A DNA stretch of 64,000 bases. Origin: Zantedeschia hybrid cultivar. Its lineage: Eukaryota > Streptophyta > Magnoliopsida > Alismatales > Araceae. The notes beneath the pieces were generated by a model, which ran no database searches, was not told the origin of the DNA, and saw nothing but the letters and a program-made list of their open reading frames with translations. A program made the translations under genes and the position numbers. This document shows positions 1-11,967 of the stretch, in pieces. The stretch lies in NCBI GenBank assembly GCA_030544215.1, contig JARZZO010000016.1, positions 32,820,001 through 32,884,000 of the forward strand. The letters run 5' to 3'. The stretch's first letter is position 1. Each line of letters starts with the position of its first letter.

Positions 1-360
1 ATCTGGAGGCTCCGCATCGACTCCTGACTGCTCCACCTTCCGTCCGACGGGAGATTCCGAATCCACATGTCGTGGCGGATTACGTGCAGCCAGACGGGAT
101 CTACGAACGCCGCATCGAGCGAGGAAGTGAGAACGATCCATTGCGAGGAGAACCGCGTGGATACCGCTAGAGGTTGGGCATCTGCGCGACTTGCGGCATC
201 GCTCTGACGGAATCGAAAAACCAACGCGGATTCGAATCCGCGCAAGGTAAATCCGATTTACTCCGGTTTTATTTTGTTAATTGAAATGGGACGGATCCGA
301 TCCCGAAATAATTTTATTCCGCTGCATTTTCGGTCGGATCCCGACACAGCGATCCCAACA
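1..360 (+). mobile_element. Copia LTR, right-hand part (cut by window start)
   Basis: This is the end of a Copia-type LTR in plus orientation. It ends in ...TCCCAACA at 360 and matches the last third of the other Copia LTRs here, including the block with the palindrome GGATTCGAATCC (225-242) and the text around GTGGATACCGCTAGAGG. No primer-binding site follows, so this is a 3' LTR or a solo LTR rather than a 5' LTR. The next bases, AGCGC, would be its target duplication, but the other flank lies outside the window. It sits inside the leader of the minus-strand Copia element to its right. Confidence 0.75.
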
Positions 361-789
361 AGCGCCCCCATGCAACAGCCCAAGCCCCTTATTTCTTCCC
401 GTTTTGTTTTCTGGTTTTCACAAAACCTTGAAGAAGGAGAAGAGATAGACCTTGTTAGCAACCCCTCATGGCTACTCTAGCGCCGGCAATGACTCCTAGG
501 ATGACCGGTGATCCTTCCCCAAGGATCTGGGGTGCTGTCCAACCTTTCCCAACACTTGGGAGGCCGTTGGAAGTCGCCATGAAGTCCCGTTCTTCGTCCA
601 ACGAAGAACACAAATAAATCCCCAAATAAAAATCCAAAAATTGCAGAATAATAATCTGATTATTTTATATTCATCGCATGAATACAGATCCAGCAATTGA
701 TCGAACTCGTGCATAGAATAAATCATGGAAAATATTAAATCGGAGACTGAAACGGGACGAGAAACAGTGGAACCTGGCTCTGATACCAC
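361..789 (-). mobile_element. 5' leader of a minus-strand Copia element, with primer-binding site
   Basis: Read on the minus strand, the LTR ending at 790 is followed by one base and then TGGTATCAGAGCC (776-788), the tRNA-Met-type primer site of plant Copia elements. The leader then continues to lower coordinates. The region resembles the leader of the Copia element after 49978, including a shared GGGGATTTATTTGTGTTCTTC-like stretch. A short minus-strand reading frame beginning ATGGCGACTTCC (about 579) could be the gag start but is cut off by the LTR at 1-360. The rest of this element lies outside the window. Confidence 0.75.
776..788 (-). other. Copia primer-binding site (tRNA-Met type)
   Basis: On the minus strand this reads TGGTATCAGAGCC, complementary to the 3' end of initiator tRNA-Met. 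It lies one base from the LTR end at 790, which orients the element on the minus strand. Confidence 0.85.
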
Positions 790-2228
790 TGTTGGGTTCT
801 CTGGTTTCTCCGGATCGCTCAAGCAGTGGAAAATAAAAACAAATCAGCGATCCGTTCCCATTTCGAAAATACCAAAAATCGGATTATCGGATAATCGGTT
901 CTTACCGTATGCGGATTCAAATCCGCAACCGTTCGATTCCGTCGGTGCGACACCGCAAGCCGCGCAAGCACTCGGCCTCTAGCGGAGTCCATGCGATCCT
1001 CCTCACGATGGATATCCTTACGTTCCTCGTTCTTCGCAGCCCACGAAGTCTCCGCCGTTCGCCGCATCGATCGCCGCAACGCGCGGACGATTTCCCGTCG
1101 GACGAGAGTCGAAGAAGCAGCGGAGTAGATCCAGGGATCCAGATATGTCTGGGACACTAGAGAGAGAGAAACAGAGGAGGGGGCGGCTAGGGTTAGTAGC
1201 AGCTTGACCTGCTCAGCCCGTTCGCTACATTTTATATTAACCGTGCGGTTTTTCATAAAATCCCCCGGTTTATATAATACCCACTTATTTATCCATCGCC
1301 TTGAGAATCTTTCGCATATGACCCTCTAGGCCTAATAACCAGTCCGGTTAATAGCCCAATAAGCCCAGTGACTCCTCACTGGCTTTATTAATCAATTAAT
1401 AATTATTTATTAATTAATTAATCAATCGAATCAATGTAGCACATCGAATTCGATCGGGCCTCCGATCATGTTGGGTGCCAAGCAACACCGCATGAACTCG
1501 GAAGGTATCGGGGTTAAGCAACCCACTCTTGCAACCTTTTTGCCGACAGTTATCGCGTGGATATAATTCTTCATTTGTACAATGCTCTCGAGTCAACTTA
1601 AGGTATGGTATACTGTCAAACCCTAACTAGTCGACTCACTTGGATCGGATGCCGCTGATAAATATCGGAAAACTCATTTCCCGATATTATCGTCCGCCCT
1701 GGCCAGGGACTTTTGCGCATCCTTCCTAGAGCATTCTCCCTCATCGTACCGAGAGCGAATGATTCCTTATTGACACTCAATTCTCTTCGACGGTATTCTG
1801 CTGTACCCGATGCTTGGCTGTTTAGAATCCCGTGGTTAGAGATTCATAAACTAAGGTCAAAGCACAGAAGTCCACCGATAAGGTGTCCTTGGTGTCTTAG
1901 GTCCGAGGACCATCCATGCAACTGCGACAATAGAATCAAGTTAGTCACCTTCATCGCATGAGCAGGAGTAATTTGTACTAGTCTAACCAGATATCCGATG
2001 TCCTTCTCGGATATCCTCCGACTAGGAACGATTAAGAATATGTGTGTTTAAGTGATTAGTTTCACTAGTATGATCTCATCATAATCTGATCACTATCGCA
2101 CATATTCACGGACTTCATTATGAGACGATAATTAATACGATTTACACACGATGAATATTCTGCCATTATATTAATAAATGAACGAGATTACAAAGTCATA
2201 TTGGCTTGTAGGCCACCTAAGACTAACA
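790..2228 (-). mobile_element. Copia 5' LTR, minus strand (1439 bp)
   Basis: The LTR runs from TGTTGGG at 790 to CTAACA at 2228, so on its own strand it begins TGTTAG and ends CCCAACA. It is co-linear with the LTRs at 4499-6079, 35319-38381, 58237-59819 and 61312-62871. Shared blocks include the text on either side of GGGTGCCAAGCAACACC and a paired CCGATATTAT stretch. The adjacent primer site at 776-788 shows it is a 5' LTR. The base run GACAG at 2229-2233 would be its target duplication. Confidence 0.85.
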
Positions 2229-4370
2229 GACAGTACCTCCCATAATTATGGGAAGTTTGTCCCTAGAGCTAGCAAACAAGTGTTCAAAAGGTACCCTGAG
2301 CAATCTAAGGGCTATGTGATATATGGTGAACATTCGAATGACTAAGAAAGAGGTCTAAGATGTGATCTTCCTTGAGGAAGATTAGCAATGTATAGGAGAT
2401 AAGACATGCAGTTATATGAGCTGCAAGATCCTGCTGAAAATACTATGTCTTCAGGCATAGGGGAAATTAGTCTTATTCCAGAAGTTACTGAAGACAGTGA
2501 GAGTGTTCCAATAAATAGTAGGAGTGAAGCACTTATTGTTTTACCTCGTAGAAGTCAATGTGGACATATCTTTGGACGTTGTTTCACGATTGAAGGGGAA
2601 TCATTTATGTGTACTTCTGTGGATGCTGATAAGCATATATCCTACGAGGAAGCGATGACCTCACATGACTTAGAAAAGTAGATAGCTGCAATGAGGAGAG
2701 AAATAATTCAATAGCTAAGAACAAAGTATGGGAGTTGATTGATCTATCGTCTAGTTGCAAGGCTATTTGGAACAAGTGGGTTCTCAAAGTCAAGTACAAG
2801 GCTGATGGGTCAATTGACAAGTGTAAAGCCCGACTCATGGCGAAAGGCTATATTTAATTAGAGAGAATAGACCATGAAGAGACATTCCCTAGTAGTGAGA
2901 TTCACCTCTATTCGTCTCATCCTGGCTATCATCGCTCATTTAGATTGAGAATTGTTCTAGATGGATGTTAAGGCAGCTTTTCTCAATGGAGAATTAGATG
3001 AAGAGGTCTATATAGCTCAACCTGTAGGCTCAAAGTTGAAGGACAAGACTGCAAAGTATATCGCTTGAAACGTTCGATTTATGGTCTCAAGCAATCGTCT
3101 AGACCATGGTACTATCAATTCTACCAAGAAATCATTTCGATTGGCTTTAGAATGACCGAAGAAGACCAATGTGTCTATGTCAAGAGAGTTAAGAAAAAAT
3201 TTCTTATTCTCTCTTGATATGTCGACCATATATATTTCTAGCTAAGAATGACATGGAGTTAATCAAAACCACCCAAGAGTGGTTATCCTCTACCTTTGAG
3301 ATGAAGGATTTAAGTGAGGGAGATTGCATATTGAGAGTAAAGATCTAGAAGGATCGATCTAAGACATTTATAAGTTTGTCTCAAGAGACTTAGATTAAGA
3401 AAATCTTGAAGCACTTTTAGATGCAGAAAGCCAAGCTTGTCGATACTCTTATGGAGATTGGCTTAGTTCTTAGCATTGATCAATGTCCCAATACAAAGGA
3501 AGAGAAAGAACAAATAAAGGATGTCCCTTATGCCAATGCAGTCAGTTGTCTCATGTATGCCATGATGTGCACTCGTCCCGACATTTACTTTGCAGTTGGC
3601 ATGGTTAGTAGATATCAGATTAGTCCTGGAACTGCACATTAGTAAGCAGTCAAAAAGATTTTTTGATATCTGTAAGGTACTAAAAACCTTTCCCTGTACT
3701 ATTATGGTGGGAGCCTTAGATTGATTGGATACTCAGATGATGATGGATCAGTTGACAAAGATGAGCACAAGTCCACTTAATATGCATTCATAATTGAAGG
3801 AGGAGCTATTTCTTGGTACAGTAAGAAGCAAGTCTGTGTCTCCTTGTCTATGATGGAGTCTGAGTACCGTGTTTGCACCGTTGTAGTCTACGAAGCCATC
3901 TGGCTGAGGCGATTCTTGGTGAGTTTGGATGTCACAGTGCATGCAAGAGATGCTGTTGTGATCTATTACGACAATATGGCTATGATAGCCAACATGACCT
4001 CGTTACCACTTCATCAAAGACATCATTGCGGAGGGATTGGTGGTCTTTAGATATATCTCTACTAGTGAGATGTTTGCAGATCTTTTCACCAAATCTCTTG
4101 TGAGAATTTTGTTTCTCAAATATGTTGGAGGTTCAAGATTGAGAAGGGTCTAGTTGTATTTTTTGTCATGGACACCATTTTATGTAATAAAATATGAGTA
4201 TTTTCTTTGCATTATTAGTACACTTATATTTGTAAATGTGATTGTGTTTGCCTTCAAGCTATGATCGATCCATTCACATAGACATTGCCATATCGCTATA
4301 AAAGCGAGTATAATGAGATAGACTCTATAGACTTCGCGCTTAGTGGGAGTGTATATTTCATGTGGGAGTG
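2229..4370 (+). pseudogene. Copia pol remnant (integrase C-end, RT, RNase H), plus strand
   Basis: Translated pieces in several frames give an integrase C-terminal tail (KRYPEQSKGYVIYGEHS, about 2275-2330), then the RT motif MDVKAAFLNGELDEEVY (about 2961-3010) and a degraded YVDD box reading YVDH (about 3220). RNase H follows with the motifs MCTRPDIYFAVGMVSRY, SKKQVCVSLSMMESEYR and IYYDNMAMI, to about 4010. Many stops and frameshifts make it a dead copy. A purine-rich TGTGGGAGTG at about 4359-4368 could be the polypurine tract before a lost 3' LTR. Its left edge is cut by the minus-strand Copia LTR ending at 2228. Confidence 0.8.
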
Positions 4371-4498
4371 TGATAAGAGTCGTAATCACCCTAGTAGACG
4401 GCTAAGATGAGACTGATTGATAGACGAATATGATGAGAGCCAAGTAGGCAACTTGGATGCGGTTACTGGAGCGTATAGTTGCAGATTTGTATGGTGTT
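4371..4498 (+). other. Short unassigned stretch, possibly start of a Copia 3' LTR
   Basis: The sequence after the candidate polypurine tract begins near TGATAAGAGTC, which would suit an LTR start. It ends where the next LTR begins at 4499. No second copy of it is visible in the window, so the call is tentative. Confidence 0.3.
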
Positions 4499-6079
4499 TG
4501 CATTGGGATCCGGGCGAGATGCGATGAACGCAGCAAAATCGGATAACAAAAACATCCCGCCCGATGCACGCAGATCCATTTTGGAACAAAAAAACAGAAA
4601 CCGAAAAGTCGGGAGTGATTAAATCATTGTGCACGGATTCGAATCCGCAACCGTGTCGGTTTCGTCGAGGCGATGCCACTAGTCGCATAAGCGTCCGGCC
4701 TCCAGCGGTATCCATGCGATCCTCTGCAGCGGTTCGTCCTCGCTCCTTCGTCCAGATCAACATGCCCGCTGATAAATCTTCGCCGCAACAGTGTTCGAAA
4801 CATGCGGACGAGAATTGCCAACATTTGGGAATTGCACGCGGCGGAGATAAGAAGACACCTGACACCCTAAAGGGGGCGTCCAGAGGAGGAGGAAAGAGAG
4901 AGGGGGGCATCCAGTAAGGAGAGCTCCTGGAGCTTGGCCCAGAGTTTCTACAGAGCCTGTCTATATATTAAGTCGGTGAGACTTTTCACAAAAGTCCCAG
5001 AATTAATATAAAACCCACTAAAACACCACCGACTGAGAATCTACTTGCGTACGACCCTTTAGGCCCATTAATCAGTCCGATTTTTACCCCGCTAAGTCAA
5101 ATAACATTTTATTGATTTATAGTAATTAATTAATATCTCATATTTAATTAATTATTTTACTGAATTAGCATCTCATGTAAATTCGGCCGGACTTCTAATC
5201 AAGTTGGGTGCCAAGCAACACCACATGATCCTAGAAGGTAATGGGGTTTAGCAATCCACTTATGGAACCTGTCCGTCTACAGTTATCGCGTGGCTATAAT
5301 CCTTCATTCGCACAATGAGCTCGAGTCGACCTAGGGCATAGTTAATTGTCAAACCCTAGATAGTCAACTCACTTGGATCAGACTCCGCTGTACAATATCA
5401 GAAAACACATTTTCTAATATTGTGTTCGCTCTGGCGAGAGACTCCTATGGATCTATCCTAAAGCATTCTCTCTCCAGTTACTTGAGAGCGAATGATCCTA
5501 TATTGAATACACAATCACTTTCGAAGATCTTCCGCTGGATCTGATCCTTGATTATTAGAGTTCCCGTGGATAGGGATTTGTGAGCCAAGGTCAAAGTCTA
5601 GAAGTCTACTGACAATATGTCTTTGGTATCTCAAGTCCAAAGATCAACCACGTTACTGTGACGATGAATCAAGCTCGTTGACAATCAGATAAATTACCAT
5701 TTAATGATTTATGTCGGATCAGTTCAGTGAACTCATTCCCCAATGAGCACTTACAGGTTCACCATAGTATCTCCACACACGTGACTAATGAGATCAGTCA
5801 CCCTCATCATATGAGCTATATTAATGTGTACTAGTCTTACCGGATGTTTGATGTTCTTCTCAAACATCCTACGACTATGAACCATTAAGAACATATGTTT
5901 ATAAGTTATCAGTCTCATTATTATCTCATCATAATCCGATGACTATCGCCACATTCAAAGACTTCATTATGCACAATAATAAATACGCCAATCTTCATAA
6001 TGAAATTAGTGTCATTTATCAGTGAACTAGATTGTAATAGATGCCTTGTGATTGACTTTGAAGACACCTATATCTAACA
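4499..6079 (-). mobile_element. Copia 3' LTR, minus strand (1581 bp)
   Basis: The LTR runs from TGCATTGGGATCC at 4499 to TCTAACA at 6079. It is nearly the same length as, and co-linear with, the LTR at 58237-59819 in the opposite orientation. The sequence beyond 6079, read on the minus strand, matches the internal sequence that precedes the LTR at 58237, so this is a 3' LTR. The palindrome CACGGATTCGAATCCG lies at 4632-4649. The left boundary is uncertain by a few bases. Confidence 0.8.
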
Positions 6080-7320
6080 ATCTCTTACAATCACCTTTGC
6101 ATTTGATCTCCATCAAATCTAGATGATGCTTACATAAAGTCTACGACTAAAGCTTGGTTAGAGATCTGCTAAATTATCTACAGATGGAATATTTTTCATT
6201 ACATTATTTACTCTTAATCATTTTTCTCTGAACTTGTGAAAGAGCTTCAGAATGTTCTACAATTTCTGATGAGACCATAGCTCCACCACAACAACGGGAC
6301 GAGATTAGACCTTTTAGAACTACATCTAGTTCAGTAATGAATCCTTTCATCCATACTGTTCCAGTAGCAGTATCACATGTTTATGTCGTCATCTTAACAG
6401 CGAGTTCTGGGTTGGAACCCTTCCAATCCACTCCATACTGTTCTATCAACAGTATCAACTGTAATCATGTTAGCATTAGTTTCTAACTTGGAACTCTTCC
6501 AATCTACTGCTTTCTCATTAGAAGGTAAAATTCAAGTTTGACTTGAAATTTGAGTCAGTGTGACCTCATTATTTCAAATCATCATCTCCATCATCCAGGA
6601 GTGCACTCTTAACACTTGTCAAGTGCATAGTGATGTGTTTTACTCTTTCTATCAAGGTTCTGTTATATCCTTTAAAGAGTCTTTCCATTAAAGAAATAAA
6701 TTCCATATCTCAACAAATAAGATTTTTTATGGAATTTGTCATGTCAAACATTATGACATATAGGTTAATATAACCGATGACAACATCCTCATCGATCTGT
6801 TTCAATAGATTCGCATTCCCAATACGCAGGATGTTGCATCCAAACTTATTTTGGAAAAGTACATGGATAATAATATTTTTATTGATGGTAATATCATGAT
6901 GTCATTCCCAATAACTTTGATGTTATTATTACAAAACATTAACAACGCGACCATGCTCCCACTATCCTTTTTGTATACACAATCTGTGATCATTCTTAAT
7001 GATCACTTAGTATTTGACTATTAGGTCAAAACTCTGATTCCAACTTAGGAAAATTTCAGTTTGATTTCAAAACAGATCTTTGAAACCATAACATCCTTAC
7101 TGAATATTTTAAAAGTTTTAAATTGTATTATATATACATTTTCTTCAATCATATTGAAGGAATGTATTTTAATATCCAACTATCTTTATCTCATCATCAT
7201 GATAGGTAGTTTTGACAAGTAGAATTTTAATAAATTTATTTATGATAATTATTCAAAAAAAAATTGTTTTAAGTCAACATTTTGACCTTGACCATTTTCT
7301 TCAGTTTGTCAATTTCTTAA
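6080..7320 (-). pseudogene. Degraded Copia RT/RNase H end, minus strand
   Basis: Read on the minus strand, this matches the decayed internal region 57040-58236 of the other Copia element, including the shared GATTTGATGGAGATCAAATG just inside the LTR. A 63-codon frame at 6802-6993 preserves the RT neighbourhood CVYKK...GS.VAL and a trace of the region around the catalytic YVDD box, which is itself lost. Similarity fades near 7320, where the element is truncated. No working product is possible. Confidence 0.65.
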
Positions 7321-7429
7321 AAAAATTCTTTGCAATGAAGACACTCATTTTGGGGAGTGAATATGATTAGGAAAGAGGGCAATGACCAGGTAAGCTATCC
7401 CATGAACTTGTCCCAACAGCCATATATTC

Positions 7430-7690
7430 TCTCTCTGAACCAATGTGGTGCCCTACAGTTATGTAGATCTATCTGATCCACTGAGGTGTCTTCTTTAACA
7501 AATGAAGCATTTATTCCTTTTGGCTATGCGTGGTTGTCTAAAGTTGACAAGATTATCTAGTTTTTTTAATTGCGGCTCTCCCATCAAAATACATGACCAT
7601 TCACATATAGTAAATTATTATAATTGAAGGATGAAAAAGTTTAAACCAGATAACATAATACAACTTAACGTCTCTTGTTAATTTATTTAA
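7430..7690. repeat. Diverged dispersed repeat, copy 1
   Basis: It shares a series of words in the same order with 8750-9025: CAATGTGG, GGTGTCTTCTTTAA, ATTCCTTTTGGCTA and ATAACATAATACAAC...TCTCTTGTTAATT. Identity is moderate, so both copies are old. The sequence is not recognised. Confidence 0.45.
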
Positions 7691-8749
7691 GGTGTAAGTA
7701 AAATTGCAAAATGAGTTGAGTCACTTGCGACTTACTTGAGGTTGACTCAGTTTGACCTGCATCTCGTTCAAGCAAACTAGCCAAGTCTGAGTTTAGCCCA
7801 GCTCGACTCAATAAGCTTGCAGTCCGGCTTGTATAAAATAAATCATTATTTATTCATCATATCCACTTAAATAGCCACATGCCCCACCGTGTCAGCTGCG
7901 CGCAGCAAGGTTTGAAGCCATTATGCGTTGGATACGGTACAGACTCACAAATGTTTTTAAAGAATCGACTTTCTAGAATTTTTGTAAAGAGCAATATTTG
8001 CTAGCATCCGTCAACTTGGAGACGTCAGTACGTGCCTCTAGAACAAAAAAAAAAAAGTCAGTACGTGCCTCTCTGTATATTCTTCCGGTGCAAATGTCAG
8101 GGCACGTCAGCACATTTGGACGCTTTTGAAAAAAAAATTATTTATGCTTAGAAGACATATACATGCTCTAGAATATGTACGTGCTCTGGTGAGCACATAG
8201 AGAGTTTCACAAGCATGTGCTCCCGAGAGCACGGACATGCTATTTTTTTTCAAGAGAACCCATGTCGCCGACGCGCGCTAACGTTGACTCTGCATAGACA
8301 TATGGGGGCATGTACATGACATGTTCAAGTTGAGCGGCGGCACTTTTCCACATTATCCTTGCTGCGCTCAAAGTACTGCAGTAAATATTTCTCTTTTGTA
8401 AATTAGGTCTTCTTCGGCCGCGCTTTTGGGCTGACCGACTTAACGGGTCGTGGCCTTATGAGCTATTTAAGTCCAAATTAATTAGTTGTGGAGCAAATGA
8501 AATGGTCCTTTTAATTCAAATGTGTGCAGGGTTCGAGTTCTGTCCAAGCTCTTTTTTTTTATTTCTTTTTTTTTTTTTTTTTTCAAGCTTGAGCTTGGCT
8601 CAAACTGAAAATTGGCAGAACTCGGCTCGTTGCCAGTTGTAGGTGTAAGGACCTTGGCACATTGTACGAAGAGTCTCCATGATATGGGGCATTTCAAGGA
8701 ATGCCGAGGCAAGCCTCAGCAATTTGCCCTGCACTAGTGTGCGCTGTCT

Positions 8750-9025
8750 CTATCCCTATCAATCTCTCTCTAATCAAATGTGGGGGTGCAGTCGCAAATA
8801 TCCACTGTGGTGTCTTTATTAAGGAAACTCAAGTATTCATCCCTTCTGGCTAGTACCTGTCCGAACTTGGGAAGAGGGATTTGGTTCTTGCACTGTTGTT
8901 CTCCCACAAAAGTATTAGGCCATGTGTAAATAGTCAATAGTATAACTGAGTGGTTTTCGATGAAAGTTTGTAACCACATAACATAATGCAGCCTAATCTC
9001 TCTTGTTAATTACTGATAGTGTGAG
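8750..9025. repeat. Diverged dispersed repeat, copy 2
   Basis: Partner of 7430-7690, with the matching words AAATGTGG, GGTGTCTTTATTAA, ATCCCTTCTGGCTA and ATAACATAATGCAGC...TCTCTTGTTAATT. It could be a duplicated fragment of a host sequence or an unidentified element. Confidence 0.45.
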
Positions 9026-9928
9026 GCCTTGTCACATTGTTTTGTAACTACATGCCGTACTCATTTTAGTACAACAATTCCTCTAACATCCTTAATGATG
9101 TCAGAGGAATACTTGCTGCGTTCAGATCTGTGTTTGGGAAAACATTGTGCATCCCCTATCTACCATCCAATCACAGTGTGATCAGATGGGAGCCAACGGG
9201 GGTGCTGTGCAATGTCCCTTAGTGGAGCATAAACCCACCTGAGCCCAAACGGCCTTCAAGGCCCACAAAGTTTCAACATGGTTTAGTGCAGTTAACCTGA
9301 GGACTCATACGACCATGCCTCCATGAGCCTTCAGATTTCAAGGTGGGGAAGAGAGCAGCCAGAAAGTGCTGACGGTATTGCACGGACTCAGCAATCAAAC
9401 AAGACTCCTCCCCAGGTTCCCTCGATCGTCTAACAAAAGAGGGATGTTCGTGTGGGGGAAGCATGAGTGACTAAGGGTCCTTTTGGTGGGACGCAAAATA
9501 TACTCTGAATGAAAAAAAAATTCTGTACTTTACATGAAAAATAAAATCAAAATCTGTTATTTGGTACTTATGGATTTATTTCCCTGAAAATATTTTCGTT
9601 AGTTTGTTTTCCAGTAAAATGTTTTTCAGAAAATGGTTTCATCTATTTATTTATTTGTAAAAAAAAAATACGTTTCCTGTAATAGGACTACAAGTAAATG
9701 AATTTCACAACAAACACAACTATGTTTATATTAACAAGAAATAATAATCTATAAATCATTTTTTATATTTCATGTATAATTAAAAAATATAATATTTTTA
9801 TGATTAAAAAAATGTAATATCTTTAAATTAAACCCTCTGTCATCTTCCATCCACTGTCAAGTGTCAACACTCCGCCTAACTATTTTACACCATTTTTGTC
9901 AGAGTCTGTCGTAGGCCATTCCTAATGG

Positions 9929-10195
9929 AGCAGTAACGTGCTAACGTAATAATGTAGTAATATAGTAATGAAGTAACGTGATAACGTTATATCCTCTAAT
10001 ATTAATGATTAACGCAACAATGTATCACTTAGTAATGTACATAATAAAGTTAACGTCTTGATTTGTTGAGATTTTAATAGATTAACCTTTTTAATATATT
10101 TAATATGTTAATAAGTAATAAACAATTATGTGACTAAGTTACTATATTATTAAGTTATTATGTTACTACATTATTACACGTTAACATTTTGACGG
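9929..10195. mobile_element. AT-rich foldback, MITE-like
   Basis: The left arm (about 9938-9982, with TAACGTAATAATGTAGTAA) is the approximate reverse complement of the right arm (about 10140-10192, with TTACTACATTATTACACGTTA). About 150 bp of AT-rich sequence separates them. The arms also contain short internal repeats of the type TAATGTAGTAATATAG. No target duplication is clear, so the class is unknown. Confidence 0.4.
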
Positions 10196-10379
10196 TTCTT
10201 TATAAATAGTTAAAAGAGGGATAGAAAATAGCATTGAAGAGAAAACGAGCTAACAGTGAACAATAAGAATGTTTGCACATATATACTAATATAAATTATT
10301 GTATTTGTATGCATGCCCTTTAACTTTCATATACTGTTGTAAATGCTCCTAACATCCTCGCACTTCAGTGCCAAAAAAA

Positions 10380-10810
10380 GTTAGAATAATTTTGCATATA
10401 TTCTCCTAAAGTTATCATAATTTTACATATATATTCCTTACAAAGTAATAGCTTATAAAATCTTTCTAACATATTATGTTGAAGTTTAGAGCATTTTAAG
10501 AAAAAGGTATAATTATAATTTTTCTAAAGTTGTCAGAGGTATTCATAACAATGTGGAAGTCAAGGGTATACATAAAAGGGATTTTTGCATATATACCTCT
10601 CAAAAACACCATATTTGCATCTATCCACCAACTCTCACATGTTGTTTTCAAAACTACTGAAATCTCAAAAAATGTTACAGTTATGTCCCTCTATCAAAAT
10701 TCCGTGAAATCAAACGTAAAGATTTTGCATACCCATGTCTAAATTTACTAATATTTTATATATACACCCCTAAATGTACTAGAATTTGCATATGTACCCC
10801 CAATGTGATC
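10380..10810. repeat. Repeated TTTTGCATATATACC-type words
   Basis: At least five variants of TTTTGCATATATACCYC occur here (near 10391, 10420, 10575, 10715, 10750 and 10785). Such words are common in non-autonomous plant DNA transposons, but I cannot fix terminal repeats or target duplications. Confidence 0.3.
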
Positions 10811-11476
10811 AAGATTTAGTGACTCTTTTTGGCATATTTAGGTGGAGTTCATGTTATTTTGATGGATCCTGATGTTTTCAGGGGGGGTGTTATTACATCA
10901 CAAAGGAAGAGTGAATCTATGATTTCCAAAGATGTGCCCGGAAATGGTGGGACACGGGTCACGTTCAGAATTTAGTGCACCGTATTATCTAACATTTAGT
11001 GGGGCATTTACGATCATGATGCTACAAAATGAGATGCTCACTGTTTAGTTCGGACTGAGAAGTTAAATCGAACAAGGCTGAATTCTCGGTTTGGTTTGGT
11101 GCGGCAAAAGAGAAAAAAGATAACTTATTCAAAGGACTTCAACTCAAGGAAACAAGACTAACCGGGAAAACCAAAATATTATGTCGTTTAATAATATTTT
11201 CACTCAAATATATTTTTAATATCATGTTTTAACTTATCAACTACTCTTCTTCACATGAGACCCACCATGCAGCACTAGAGGGAATTGTTTCTATATGAAT
11301 AGAGACTTTTCGAATTATTTCTCTTCACCCTGCAGGGCCTAATGTCCTACAAAGGCTTGAGTGCATGTTTGTGTGCCTATGCGAAGGGTTCAAACCATAC
11401 CAAGTTTTTCGATCTGTTTTTCTTTTTTTAACTACTGGAAGTCAGTCAACTTGATTTGGTTAGATTTTTTTTTTTT
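10811..11476. other. Gene-free stretch
   Basis: No reading frame, repeat or RNA gene can be supported here. It contains a run of seven G near 10880 and a T-run just before the MITE at 11477. Confidence 0.5.
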
Positions 11477-11952
11477 TGGGTTAATTATCTATAAAATCCT
11501 GTTACATAACTAATTATATTTTTGCCCCTCTTATTTTCTCCCTATTATTAATAACACTAAAAAATGAAAATTCTATCAAAAATTCCCATGAGGTTAATTT
11601 TTGTTCAAGATTTCATTTTCAATCGTTAAATTTAATGTTCGGATAAAAATGCTCCCACAAAAAGATATTTTTTTCATTGGCACATTGTGCCAAAGAGAGG
11701 GAAAGAGAAAGAGAGATTGATGGAAAGAGAAAGAAAGAGTTGAGCAAGGAACAATTTAGATATTTTCTTAACTATGGTAAAAGGTTAATTAAGATTAAAT
11801 AAGATATATTTAACGAAATACTGACCAATGGCAACAACATAAGATATTTTTGTAACTATTTATATGCAACTAGGTTATTAATAATAGAACAAAAGTAAGA
11901 GGAGCAAAATAATCATTTCGTTTATAACAGGGTTATATATAATTAACATTTT
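11477..11952. mobile_element. MITE with terminal inverted repeats of about 75 bp
   Basis: The left end GGGTTAATTATCTATAAAA followed by CCTGTTA...CCCCTCTTA...CTATTATTAATAAC is mirrored at the right end by GTTATTAATAATAG...TAAGAGGAG...TAACAGGG...ATAATTAAC. The arms match over about 75 bp with scattered changes. T-runs flank both ends (11467-11476 and 11949-11957) and may be a T-rich target duplication. The core of about 320 bp has no reading frame. A T-rich duplication would suit a Mutator-type MITE, but the class is a guess. Confidence 0.7.
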
Positions 11953-11967
11953 TTTTTATTAAACTAA

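Larger units (their letters stand above)
7321..9480. other. Gene-free stretch with short repeats
   Basis: I see no supported gene. Two diverged copies of one sequence lie at about 7430-7690 and 8750-9025. GTCAGTACGTGCCTCT occurs twice near 8022-8075. Poly-A/poly-T runs lie at 8045-8056 and 8548-8583. The stretch 8170-8250 is rich in GTGCTC/GAGCAC inverted words. A short foldback (CCTCTAACATCC...GATGTCAGAGG) lies near 9081-9107. The minus-strand reading frames at 8482-8712 and 8770-8979 have no recognisable domain. Confidence 0.6.

Noticed and set aside
225..242. tRNA gene at the GGATTCGAATCC words
   Set aside because: Only a B-box-like palindrome is present; no A box at the right distance and no cloverleaf arms could be drawn.
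790..2228. Solo LTR call for the LTR at 790-2228
   Set aside because: A primer-binding site is directly next to it and the outer flanks (ACCAC and GACAG) do not match, so it is a 5' LTR.
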